A stretch of 64,000 bases of DNA from Ramlibacter tataouinensis. GTDB taxonomy: Bacteria > Pseudomonadota > Gammaproteobacteria > Burkholderiales > Burkholderiaceae_C. Positions 49,624 to 57,756 of the stretch are shown piece after piece. Numbering within the stretch: the first letter of the stretch is position 1; the number at the start of each line of letters is the position of its first letter. The DNA lies in the NCBI GenBank assembly GCA_002427815.1, contig DIZF01000016.1, forward strand, positions 107,801 through 171,800. Reading direction: 5' to 3'. A program made the position numbers and the translations under genes. The notes under the pieces are model-generated. The model had not been told where the DNA came from and ran no database searches. It saw nothing but the letters and a program-made list of their open reading frames with translations.

Positions 49624-51561
49624 ATGAGCTTTCCGAAGCTTTTCAAGCCGGGCCGGGTCGGGGCGATGGAGGTGAAGAACCGGATCATCGGCTCGCCGAT
49701 GGAGCGGAACTACTGCACCGCCGAGGGGCGCGTCACGCAGCGCTACATCGACTACATGGCGGCGCGCGCGCGGGGCGGTGTCGGGATGATGTACACGGAG
49801 GCGACGTACGTCGATCCGCGCGGCAAGGGCCGCGAGTTCCAGATGGGCCTTTACGACGACGACCTGATCCCGCAGCTCGCGCGCCTCGTCGCGGCCGTCC
49901 ACCAGCACGGCGGCCGCGTCGGCCCGGAACTGAACTTCGGCGGCCGCGTTGTCAATCCCGAAGTCAGTGGGCTCGAGTCGCGCGCGCCCTCCGTCGTGCC
50001 GTACGTCGGCGCCGGCGGCTGGTCGCCGCGGGCGCTGGATCGCGACGGCATCGCCGAACTGGTCGACGCCTTCGCCGCGGCGGCGCGACGGGCCACGGAG
50101 GCGGGCTGCGATTTCGTCGGCATTCACGGCGCGCACGGCTACCTGCTCAGCCAGTTTCTGTCGCCCTACTGCAACAAGCGTCAAGACGAATACGGCGGCG
50201 ATCTCGCCGGTCGCATGCGCTTTCCGCTCGCCGTGATCGCGGCCGTGCGCCGATCCATCCCGGCCGGAATGCCGGTGCTCTTTCGGATCAGCGGCGACGA
50301 GCACCAGGAGAACGGGATCTCGCTCGCCGATGTCTGCGCGATCGCGCCGCACCTGGTGGCGGCGGGCGTAGACCTGATTGACGTCTCGGCCGGCATGTAC
50401 GAGACGAATTGGTGGATCACCCAGCCGATGGAGATGGCGCAAGGCGTGCTCGCTCCGCTGGCACGCGAGGTGCGCAAGCACGTCGAAGTGCCGGTCAGCG
50501 TCTCCGGCCGGCTGACCGATCCGAGCGTCGCCGAACACCTGCTCGAATCCGGCAGCTGCGACTTCGTCACGCTCGGACGAGCGCTGCATGCCGATCCGGA
50601 ATTCCCGGTGAAAGCCCGCGCAGGCCGTCTGGCGGAAATCTGCACCTGCATTGCCTGCAATCAGGGTTGCAGCGACATGCATGCTCGCGGCCTACCGATC
50701 GTCTGCCTCGTCAACACGACCACTGGGCGGGAGCGCGAATACGCGATCCGGCCGACCCCCGCGAAGAAGCGCATCGTGGTCGTCGGCGGAGGCCCCGCTG
50801 GGCTCGAGAGCGCCCGCGTCCTCGCGCTGCGCGGGCACGCCGTCACCCTCTTCGAGCGCGACGACGAGCCCGGCGGGCAGCTGCTCTTGAGCCGGCTGGT
50901 GCCTGGCCGGGAGGAACTGGCGGGTCACCTGCCCTGGCTGGTGGGAGAGGGCCGGCGCGCCGGGGTGCGGTTCGAACTGGGCGTGGAGGCGACGTCGGCG
51001 GTGGTGCTGGCCGAACATCCCGACCTGATCGTCGTGGCCACCGGCGCGGCGCCGGGCCTGCCCGCGATTCCCGGGATCATGGACAGTCCGGTCGTGGATC
51101 CCTACGAGGTCCTGCGTCGGCCGGTCGGCGGCAGCGGCCACGCGTTGGTGATCGGCGGCGGCATCCGCGGCGTCGGCGTCGCGCGCGTGCTGGCCGCCAA
51201 AGGACTCCGGGTCGACCTGGTCGAGGTCGGCAGGGAACTCGCCACCGACATCGCGAGCCGTTCGCGCCGGTTCCAGGTCGGCGCCCTGCTCGAGCGGCCG
51301 AACGTCACCGTGCACCTGGGCACGACCGTCGAGAGCCTGGGTGAGCACGATGCCGTTCTCTGGAACGGCACCGAGCGCCTGCAGCTGACCGACCTCACGC
51401 TGATCGTCCCGACGCGCACGCTGCTGCCGGTGACGCGGGTGTCTGACGATCTGTATGCCTGCGAGGTTGCGCCGCCCATCTTCCTGCTGGGCGACTGCGT
51501 GCAGCCCCGGACGGCACTGGACGCCATTCATGAAGCCGCGGCGCTGGGACACCGGCTCTGA
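49624..51561 (+). CDS. Old-yellow-enzyme-type NADH:flavin oxidoreductase (2,4-dienoyl-CoA reductase-like)
   Basis: This 645-residue protein has three parts. The first is an FMN TIM barrel (about 1-340) with FKPGRVGAMEVKNRIIGSPM, FVGIHGAHGYLLSQFLSPYCNKRQDEYGG and DFVTLGRALHADPEF. The second is a 4Fe-4S site CTCIACNQGCSD with a fourth Cys in LPIVCLVN. The third is an FAD/NADH half with IVVVGGGPAGLESARVLALRG and a second Rossmann motif. Relatives reduce unsaturated acyl-CoA or demethylate trimethylamine. It is divergent from the TRAP operon and followed by a GntR gene. Confidence 0.92.
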   Translation: MSFPKLFKPGRVGAMEVKNRIIGSPMERNYCTAEGRVTQRYIDYMAARARGGVGMMYTEATYVDPRGKGREFQMGLYDDDLIPQLARLVAAVHQHGGRVGPELNFGGRVVNPEVSGLESRAPSVVPYVGAGGWSPRALDRDGIAELVDAFAAAARRATEAGCDFVGIHGAHGYLLSQFLSPYCNKRQDEYGGDLAGRMRFPLAVIAAVRRSIPAGMPVLFRISGDEHQENGISLADVCAIAPHLVAAGVDLIDVSAGMYETNWWITQPMEMAQGVLAPLAREVRKHVEVPVSVSGRLTDPSVAEHLLESGSCDFVTLGRALHADPEFPVKARAGRLAEICTCIACNQGCSDMHARGLPIVCLVNTTTGREREYAIRPTPAKKRIVVVGGGPAGLESARVLALRGHAVTLFERDDEPGGQLLLSRLVPGREELAGHLPWLVGEGRRAGVRFELGVEATSAVVLAEHPDLIVVATGAAPGLPAIPGIMDSPVVDPYEVLRRPVGGSGHALVIGGGIRGVGVARVLAAKGLRVDLVEVGRELATDIASRSRRFQVGALLERPNVTVHLGTTVESLGEHDAVLWNGTERLQLTDLTLIVPTRTLLPVTRVSDDLYACEVAPPIFLLGDCVQPRTALDAIHEAAALGHRL

Positions 51562-51575
51562 CGACTCGCGGCACG

Positions 51576-52361
51576 ATGCCGGCTCATTTCGCAATGGAAC
51601 ACAAGCCCATGCCCAGAGGATCTGCTGTCAGCCTGAAGAAGACGCCGCCTGCCAGGGACGGTGCCGCGCGCGCCAAGGCACGCACCACCGCCGGTGGCTC
51701 GCTGGGTATCCAGGTCACCGAGCACATCCGCACGGCCATTCAGGACGGCGAGTTCAAGCTCGGTGAGGCACTGTCGGAGCTGAAGCTGGCCGCCGCGTTG
51801 GGAGTGAGCCGCACGCCGGTACGCGAGGCGCTCAACGTGCTGCAGTTGCAGGGGCTCATCGAGATCCGTCCGCAGGCCGGCAGCTTTGTCTTCATGCCTT
51901 CCGAAGAAGACGTTGCCGAAATCTGCCTGTTTCGCCGGCTCATGGAGACAGCCGCGCTGCGCCTGAGCTTCGCGCGAAGGCGCGAAGAGACGCTCAGGCA
52001 GTTGCGCGAAGCAGTCCGCGCGATGGAGCGGGCCCAGGATGCCGGCGACCGGCTGGCCATGGCCCGCGGGGACACGGCATTTCACCAGTGCATTGCGGAA
52101 AACTGCGGCAACGTGTACCTGATCAATGCCTATGCGCTGATTTCGGGTCGCATCGCCGCCTTGCGCACCTACAACGTGGTCACCACCGGCCGCAGCAAGG
52201 CCATGACCGAGCATCGGGCGATCGTGGCGGCTCTTGCCAAGGGCGATCTTGAACGCGCAGAGGTCATCCTGGACGAACACGTCTCCCGCATGCGCATCGT
52301 TTACCTTGCGGCGCGGCGGCACGAGGCTGGAACTGCCGACCGGGCGGCCCAGGGCGACTAG
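51576..52361 (+). CDS. GntR-family (FadR/VanR subfamily) regulator
   Basis: This 261-residue protein has a winged helix at about residues 45-110 (IQVTEHIRTAIQDGEFKLGEALSE, then LGVSRTPVREALNVLQLQGLI). An FCD effector domain follows with the metal-type residues in ARGDTAFHQCIAENCGN and MTEHRAIVAALAKGD. Starts at 51594 and 51609 are also possible, since no strong SD is seen. It follows the oxidoreductase by 14 bases and precedes a Dabb/EthD-like gene, so it probably regulates this group. Confidence 0.93.
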   Translation: MPAHFAMEHKPMPRGSAVSLKKTPPARDGAARAKARTTAGGSLGIQVTEHIRTAIQDGEFKLGEALSELKLAAALGVSRTPVREALNVLQLQGLIEIRPQAGSFVFMPSEEDVAEICLFRRLMETAALRLSFARRREETLRQLREAVRAMERAQDAGDRLAMARGDTAFHQCIAENCGNVYLINAYALISGRIAALRTYNVVTTGRSKAMTEHRAIVAALAKGDLERAEVILDEHVSRMRIVYLAARRHEAGTADRAAQGD

Positions 52362-52382
52362 GCTTCCAACCACGCAACGCTC

Positions 52383-53081
52383 ATGAGTCCCGGACCCCAG
52401 GCCGCGCTGCTCCTCCTGTTCGACATCGCCAGTGACGCCATTGCCGGCCACGACGACTGGCACACGCGCGAGCACCTGCCGGAACGGCTGGCGATCCCGG
52501 GTTTCCAGCGTGGCAGCCGCTGGATCGCGGCGGCCGGTGCGCCGCGCTACTTCGTGATGTACGAGGTGCGGGAACTCGCCACGCTCGCTTCGTCCGCGTA
52601 CCTGGCGCGCCTGAACAGCCCGACGCCATGGAGCGCCAAGATGATGGAGAGCTATGTCGGCATGCGGCGCGCGCTCTGCAGCGTCGTAGCCAGCTTCGGC
52701 GCGGGGCTCGGGAGCACGGCCATGGTGGTCCGGTTCTCGGCCGAGCCGGCCCGGCGCCAGGCGCTGCACGACTGGCTCACGAGGGAGGTGCTGCCGGACG
52801 TGGCGGCCCAGCCCGGGATCGCCAGCTTGCGCCTCTTCGCCAGCGCACTCGACGCGGGCATGACGCGCGAGCAGGACATCCGTGGCCGCGACGGCGCGCT
52901 GGACTCGGCGCTACTGGTCACCGGCTACGACCCAGGAGTGGTCGCCGCGCTCGCCGGCGGCGAGCTGCACGGCCGCGACTTCGCGGCGCACGGCGCGCTT
53001 GCGAGCGAGTACGCCTGCAATCTCTTCCGCCACGCGGTGACGCTCACCGCCGGCGATACCGGCGACGGAGCGGCCTCATGA
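52383..53081 (+). CDS. Hypothetical protein with EthD/Dabb-like repeats
   Basis: This 232-residue protein appears to contain two ferredoxin-like modules: GHDDWHTREHLPERLAIPGFQRGSRWIAAAG with RYFVMYEV, and later RQALHDWLTREVLPDVAAQPGIASLRLF. The HxxWHTREHLPER pattern is seen in EthD- and stress-related dimeric alpha-beta barrel proteins. No catalytic assignment is possible. It lies 22 bases after the GntR gene. Its stop overlaps a 42-codon frame at 53078. Confidence 0.6.
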   Translation: MSPGPQAALLLLFDIASDAIAGHDDWHTREHLPERLAIPGFQRGSRWIAAAGAPRYFVMYEVRELATLASSAYLARLNSPTPWSAKMMESYVGMRRALCSVVASFGAGLGSTAMVVRFSAEPARRQALHDWLTREVLPDVAAQPGIASLRLFASALDAGMTREQDIRGRDGALDSALLVTGYDPGVVAALAGGELHGRDFAAHGALASEYACNLFRHAVTLTAGDTGDGAAS

Positions 53082-53206
53082 GCACGACCAGCGTGGCGCT
53101 GCGGCCGGTCGAGGACAAGGCGATGAAAGTCACGCATTCGGGTGCAGCCGCGCGCAGCGCCGGTCCGCGGTGGTCGGCCGCCGCAGGAAAGCCACGGCCT
53201 TCATGA
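53078..53206 (+). pseudogene. Short 42-codon frame, possible gene stump
   Basis: An ATG overlaps the stop of the preceding gene (ATGA), as usual in this operon, and the frame reads MSTTSVALRPVEDKAMKV, then a low-complexity tail to a stop at 53206, running six bases into the end of the convergent permease gene. It has no recognisable domain. It may be the first codons of a gene cut off by the neighbouring reverse-strand block, or a chance frame. Confidence 0.25.
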
Positions 53207-53947
53207 GATCCCATCGTAGACCAGCTTCAGCCCGATGCCCAAGAGCGCCCAGTAGCTGATGCGGTAGAACACCTGGTCGTCGACCTTGCCCTGGATGCGG
53301 ACGCCGAGCCTGACGCCGACCGGCACCAGCGGCAACAGCACGAGCGCGGTGGCGAGATTGCCCAGATCCAGCTGCCCGAGCACGGCATACGGGATGATCT
53401 TGGCGTAGTTCGACGCGAAGAAGAACCACACCGTCGTTCCGACGTAGACGTGCCGGTCCAGGCGCAACGGCAGCAGGTAGGCCATGACCGGCGCCGAACC
53501 CGCGTGCGCGAGGAAGCTGGTCAGGCCCGAAATCGAGGACCAGAAAACGCCGCGTGGCCAGGAGGTGCGGGCTGGCGGCCGGTTCTTCGCCCAGCCGGCA
53601 AGATTGTTCAGTGCGAACGCAACGGCGATGGCCCCGATCACCAGCCGCAGGACATCCTGCCGCACGACGCCGAAAATGAGCGCCCCCGTGATGACGCCCA
53701 CCAGCAGCCCCGCCAGCAGAATCGGCAGGTTCCTGCGGTCATACACGCCCCAGAACGCGCGCAGCCCAAACAGGTCGGTGAAGCACAGCAGCGGCAACAT
53801 GACCGCGGCGGCCTGGCGCGGTGCAACGACGAGTGACAGCAGGGGCACGGCCATCCCGCCGAACAGGCCGGGTATGCCGGTCTTGGAAATCCCTGTCAGG
53901 AGAACGACCGGTGCCGCGACGACATAGAACAACGGGTCCGTGATCAT
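53201..53947 (-). CDS. TauE/SafE-family (TSUP) membrane permease
   Basis: This 248-residue protein has about eight helices. VVLLTGISKTGIPGLFGGMAVPLL and, in the second repeat, WSSISGLTSFLAHAGSAPVMAYLLPL are the paired TSUP motifs. The family moves sulfur-containing or small organic anions such as sulfite, sulfoacetate or taurine-derived ones. The ATG at 53947 is used. It faces the GntR operon and precedes nothing on its own strand. The acylating dehydrogenase of the SauS type at 39588 makes a sulfonate link tempting but unproven. Confidence 0.9.
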   Translation of the reverse strand: MITDPLFYVVAAPVVLLTGISKTGIPGLFGGMAVPLLSLVVAPRQAAAVMLPLLCFTDLFGLRAFWGVYDRRNLPILLAGLLVGVITGALIFGVVRQDVLRLVIGAIAVAFALNNLAGWAKNRPPARTSWPRGVFWSSISGLTSFLAHAGSAPVMAYLLPLRLDRHVYVGTTVWFFFASNYAKIIPYAVLGQLDLGNLATALVLLPLVPVGVRLGVRIQGKVDDQVFYRISYWALLGIGLKLVYDGIS

Positions 53948-54046
53948 GAGGTGAGGCCGCAAGCGTACGGCCCGCTCAGCCGTGCGTCAACGCCGACGTG
54001 CCGGCCGCGAACCCCGCCGTGCCCGATCGGACCCCGGCGGCACCTG

Positions 54047-54898
54047 TCACGCCGAAATGCGGGAGGGCTTCCGGGCCGCCGAGTGAGCCTTGTGCGCGGC
54101 GAAATAGGCCTTTGCCGATTCCAGGCAGCGGAACGCGTGTTCGGCATACCCCAGTTCTTTCGCCCGCGCCAAGTGCGGCAGCTCGATGGAATAGACCATC
54201 TTGGGCAGACGATTCAGGATGGCCGCGATGTCGATGCCGCCCTCGCCCGGATACAGGCGCTCCTCCCGCATGATGCGGATCATTTCCGCGCGGTCCGTGG
54301 GAATCTTCAGTTGCGCATCGCACAGATGCGCAAAGTGGAACCACTCGCGCGGCAGCCCGTCGAGCATCTCGGGCCGGTCGAGCGCGCGGTGGAAGTGGTG
54401 GATGTCGACCATGAGCCCGGCATTGGCACGCCCCACGGCGCGCAGCACGCCGGCGACCTCCGCCGTCGTCCGGACACCGGCGATGGGGACCGCTTCGAGG
54501 TCGACCGTCAGGTTGAATTGTTGTGCCATGTCGCACAGCTCACCGAACTTGTCGATCGCATAGGCGCGATCGTCCGTCCAGATACTGGACAGCACCGCGC
54601 GCGCGCCGAGCTTGGCGGCAACCTCCAGCGCCGGCAGGTAGCTCTTGGGATCCACGTCGTCCTTGATGCGGGCCAGTTCGATGTCGTGCAACCGAACGCC
54701 GGTTGCTGTCAGCGCACGTTGGGTCTGCCGCAACATTTCCGGATTCCTGGCCAACTCGTAATTCGGCTCGCCGGGCAGTCCCATGTAGATACAGCGAAGG
54801 CTGACGAAGTCGTACCCCGCGCGGGCTGCGATATACGTCATTTCGGGCGGAGCGCAGCCCAGCACTGTCAGATGAGCCAGCGAATACTGTTGTGCCAT
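54047..54898 (-). CDS. Sugar-phosphate-isomerase-type TIM barrel, paralogue of 43783
   Basis: This 283-residue TIM barrel has YSLAHLTVLGCAPPEMTYIAARAGYDFVSLRC, VDLEAVPIAGV, LMVDIHHFHRAL, AHLCDAQLK and RLYPGEGGIDIAAIL, matching the metal-type segments of the protein at 43783. The SD is AAAGGAGATACCCC. It stands alone, divergent from a LysR gene across 139 bases that include a tandem repeat. The function is probably isomerisation, epimerisation or dehydration of a sugar- or cyclitol-like acid. Confidence 0.82.
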   Translation of the reverse strand: MAQQYSLAHLTVLGCAPPEMTYIAARAGYDFVSLRCIYMGLPGEPNYELARNPEMLRQTQRALTATGVRLHDIELARIKDDVDPKSYLPALEVAAKLGARAVLSSIWTDDRAYAIDKFGELCDMAQQFNLTVDLEAVPIAGVRTTAEVAGVLRAVGRANAGLMVDIHHFHRALDRPEMLDGLPREWFHFAHLCDAQLKIPTDRAEMIRIMREERLYPGEGGIDIAAILNRLPKMVYSIELPHLARAKELGYAEHAFRCLESAKAYFAAHKAHSAARKPSRISA

Positions 54899-54933
54899 GG
54901 GGTATCTCCTTTTTGTGAACTCGCGCAGCCATC

Positions 54934-54969
54934 GGAATGGCCAACCCGGAATGGCCAACCCGGAATGGC
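54934..54969. repeat. Tandem repeat of GGAATGGCCAACCC (2.6 units)
   Basis: Two perfect 14-base units and a further eight bases lie in the divergent promoter region between the TIM barrel and the LysR gene. TGGCCA inside each unit is palindromic. It may be a regulator array or a slippage product. Confidence 0.85.
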
Positions 54970-55037
54970 ATTGAAGATAGACCGGTCGCCTCATTACGTC
55001 CATGCCATGGCCGCAATAGGGTACATTTAATATTGCA

Positions 55038-56000
55038 ATGAAGGAACGGCTCTTCCCGGAACTCGACGACGACCTGATCGACGTCCGGTTGCTGCGGATG
55101 TTCGACCTGATCTACAGCACCCGCAGCGTGACCCGGGCGGCCGAGCAGTTGGGACAGAAGCAGCCGACCATCAGCATCTGGCTGGGCAAGTTGCGGCGGC
55201 AGCTCGGCGATCCCCTGTTCGTACGCCCGCCCGGGGGCATGCGGCCCACGCCGCGCGCCGATGCGCTGATCGTCACCGCTCGGGAGGTGCTGCAATCGTT
55301 GCGCGAGTTCTCCAGCGCGCCGCAGCAGTTCGACCCGGCCAGCGCCAGGCGCCGGTTTTGCATCTGCATGGCCGACTCCAGCCACCTGTGCCTGATGCCG
55401 CAGCTGCTGGCCCATTTGCGGGCCGTGGCGCCGCGGGTGCGACTGGTGGCCGCTCGCATCGACGAGGAGACGGCTCACGCGCTGGAGTCGGGTTCCGCCG
55501 ACCTGGCCCTGGGGTTCGTGCCCTGGCTGGAGTCGGGCTTCTACCAGCAAACGTTGTTTCCGCAGGATTGGGTCTGCCTCGTCAGCAACAAGCACCCCCG
55601 CATCCGCGACACCCTGACCTTGCGCGCGTACAACGAAGAGGGCCATGTCGCGATCACGGGAGGTACCGGCGCGCAATTGCTCGAGGACACGATGCGCCGG
55701 CAATCGGTCCGGCGGCGGGTCGTCTGCGAACTTCCGGGGTTCCTCGGGCTGTCGGGCATCGTGTCGTCCACCGACCTGATTGCCACTTCGCCGCGCCAGA
55801 TCGGCGAGACCCTCGCCGCCATGGCCGATCTCAAGGTGATGGAGTGCCCGCTCACGCTGCCGCCGGTCACGATCAAGCAGCACTGGCACGCCCGCTACCA
55901 CGAGGAGCCTGGAAACCGTTGGCTGCGCGGCGTGGTGGCGAACCTGTTCATGCAGGAGGATCGCCAGGGAGCCGGCACGCGCAGAAAGCGCGCAGCTTGA
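55038..56000 (+). CDS. LysR-family regulator
   Basis: This 320-residue protein has the HTH LLRMFDLIYSTRSVTRAAEQLGQKQPTISIWLGKLRRQLGDPLFVR and the type-2 periplasmic-like domain from about residue 108 (FCICMADSSHLCLMPQLL), close to the NodD/NahR/PcpR group. It is divergent from the TIM barrel at 54898 and is its likely controller. An arginine/lysine-rich tail ends the protein. Confidence 0.94.
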   Translation: MKERLFPELDDDLIDVRLLRMFDLIYSTRSVTRAAEQLGQKQPTISIWLGKLRRQLGDPLFVRPPGGMRPTPRADALIVTAREVLQSLREFSSAPQQFDPASARRRFCICMADSSHLCLMPQLLAHLRAVAPRVRLVAARIDEETAHALESGSADLALGFVPWLESGFYQQTLFPQDWVCLVSNKHPRIRDTLTLRAYNEEGHVAITGGTGAQLLEDTMRRQSVRRRVVCELPGFLGLSGIVSSTDLIATSPRQIGETLAAMADLKVMECPLTLPPVTIKQHWHARYHEEPGNRWLRGVVANLFMQEDRQGAGTRRKRAA

Positions 56001-56056
56001 GCCGCGCCCGGCCTGGTCGCGCAGCTCGATAACCCGCCGGCTGGCGCGCAGGCCCG

Positions 56057-56836
56057 CTATCCAGTCACCGCACGGCGCACGGTCGCCAGCGTGGCGCGCA
56101 GGTCATCGATCGCTATCTGCCCCGGCGCAGAGCTGCTCTTGCCGACTGCGAACGTCGCCGCCGAGCCATAGAGCCAGCCCATGATCCGCGACACGGATCC
56201 GATGCCGCCCATGGACATGCTGATCAGCGGAATGTGCATGGCCTGGCTGGCCCGGTAGGTGGCGCCCAGAAGCGTCAACACGTCCTGCGGGTCCCTGGGC
56301 ATGACCGCCACTTTCGCGATATCCGCTCCGAGCCGTTCCGCTTCGAGGAATCGGCTCAGGAGCGTATCCATGTCCGGTGTCAGCTCGAAGTTGTGGTACG
56401 ACATGACCATCGCGACACCATTGGAGGCGGATACCGCACGCAACTGGCTCAGGTGAGCCTTCGCATTGGAGAGTTCGTAGTCGATCAGGTCGATGCAACG
56501 CGCCTCGCAAGCGCGGCAGTACATTGCCACCACCGCCGGTTCCTGGATGGGAATCGGCTGGCCGCCTTCCGTCGTGTTGCGCCGGGTCAGCAGGATCGGA
56601 ACGGGTCCGGCGGAACGCTTGATGCGCCGGGCGGTTTCGATCACCAGATCGATGTCGGCTATGCCTTCGAAGAAGTCAATGCGCCACTCGAGCAGATCGG
56701 GGTTCTTCGGCAGGATAGTTTCCAGCTCCGCCATCAGGTCGACCGGCGTTCGTCCCACCAGTGGCGTGATGATCGACGGAATTGCCCCAGTCCCGATTGG
56801 CTGGCCATTGAGTCGAATGGGCGTGGGCTGTGCCAT
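56057..56836 (-). CDS. aroD: Type I 3-dehydroquinate dehydratase
   Basis: This 259-residue TIM barrel has SIITPLVGRTPVDLMAELE, LEWRIDFFE with the conserved Glu-x-Arg, PILLTRRNTTEGG, DLIDYELSN, VMSYHNFELTP with the catalytic His and DIAKVAVMPRDPQDVL with the Schiff-base Lys, and PLISMSMGGIGSVSR. The SD AAGGAGCTAAC is good. It is divergent from a TetR gene with 96 bases between them. Type I enzymes beside a regulator and a TRAP transporter fit quinate or shikimate breakdown rather than biosynthesis. Confidence 0.95.
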   Translation of the reverse strand: MAQPTPIRLNGQPIGTGAIPSIITPLVGRTPVDLMAELETILPKNPDLLEWRIDFFEGIADIDLVIETARRIKRSAGPVPILLTRRNTTEGGQPIPIQEPAVVAMYCRACEARCIDLIDYELSNAKAHLSQLRAVSASNGVAMVMSYHNFELTPDMDTLLSRFLEAERLGADIAKVAVMPRDPQDVLTLLGATYRASQAMHIPLISMSMGGIGSVSRIMGWLYGSAATFAVGKSSSAPGQIAIDDLRATLATVRRAVTG

Positions 56837-56920
56837 TGTTAGCTCCTTGCATGGACGGTGGCGCCAAGTCAGAGCGATGGTAGCAAGCGCTCCAGGGCTT
56901 GCTCCGGCGCCGCCAGGGCC

Positions 56921-56950
56921 TATACTCCCAAAATGAACCATCTGGTACAT
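56921..56950 (+). promoter_or_regulatory. Promoter and operator over the TetR start codon
   Basis: The -10 box TATACT (56921-56926) lies 12 bases before ATG, so the transcript probably starts at or next to the start codon (leaderless). ACCATCTGGT (56937-56946), with ATG/CAT flanks, is a 4-2-4 inverted repeat inside codons 2-6. The same layout exists at 33366-33395 and a related site at 57672. Confidence 0.65.
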
Positions 56951-57622
56951 ACCAAGCGGACCACTGCGCGTGTTCGTGCGAAGGAGCCGCCAAGAGAGAG
57001 CGGTCGCACCAACGACCCCGAACGCACCAAGGCCAACATCCTGGAGGTGGCTGCCGCGGAATTCGGCGAGAAAGGTCTCGCCGGCGCGCGCATCGACGAG
57101 ATCGCCGCGGCCACGCAGACCAGCAAGCGGATGATCTACTACTACTTCGGCAGCAAGGAGGGCCTCTATCTCGCGGTGCTGGAGGAGTCTTACCGCCGCG
57201 TGCGGAACATCGAATCCGAACTTCATCTGCAGGACCTGGAGCCGGAGCCGGCGCTGCGCCGACTGGTGGCATTCACCTTCGATCATCATCTCAACAACGA
57301 AAACTACATCCGCCTCGTGATGTCGGAGAACATCAACCGCGGCCAGTACCTCGCCCAGAGCCAGCGAATCCAGGAACTGAACGTCCCGGCCATCGCGGCG
57401 ATCCGCGATCTCTACGAGCGCGGCCTGCGCAAGGGCGTGTTCCGTCCCGGACTCGATCCGGTCGACATCCATGCATCCATCTCGGCGCTGAGCTTTTTCA
57501 ATGTGTCCAACCGGCACACGTTCGGGTTGATCTTCAAACTCGATACCCATTCCACCGCCTATATCGCGCAACGCCGCGAAAGCGTGGTGGACATGGTGGT
57601 CCGCTTCCTGCGCAAGTCCTGA
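56933..57622 (+). CDS. TetR-family regulator of the AroD/TRAP genes
   Basis: This 229-residue protein has a 33-residue basic leader, then the TetR HTH RTKANILEVAAAEFGEKGLAGARIDEIA, then TSKRMIYYYFGSKEGLY. The C-terminal domain has FDHHLNNENYIRLVMSENINRG, a segment typical of PsrA/RutR-like or QuiR-like TetRs. It is divergent from aroD and upstream of a TRAP transporter. The first 36 codons and the promoter recur truncated at 33378 before the shikimate dehydrogenase gene. Confidence 0.93.
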   Translation: MNHLVHTKRTTARVRAKEPPRESGRTNDPERTKANILEVAAAEFGEKGLAGARIDEIAAATQTSKRMIYYYFGSKEGLYLAVLEESYRRVRNIESELHLQDLEPEPALRRLVAFTFDHHLNNENYIRLVMSENINRGQYLAQSQRIQELNVPAIAAIRDLYERGLRKGVFRPGLDPVDIHASISALSFFNVSNRHTFGLIFKLDTHSTAYIAQRRESVVDMVVRFLRKS

Positions 57623-57671
57623 GGTCTCGCCGGCCGGCGGACTCGACCAGGGTTTTCCACTAGGCAAAGAA

Positions 57672-57687
57672 CTAACCAGTTCGTACA
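57672..57687. promoter_or_regulatory. Candidate TetR operator before the TRAP genes
   Basis: CTAACCAGTTCGTACA contains ACCAGTTCGT, one base from the reverse complement of the operator at 33382 (ACCAGTTGGT). It lies 70-85 bases before the fused DctQM gene and overlaps a plausible promoter, so the TetR may repress import. Confidence 0.5.
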
Positions 57688-57756
57688 AAATACGGACCGG
57701 ACCAGAACCGCCCTCCAGGAAGACCCCTTCGGCACTCGACGAGACGGAGAAACAAC

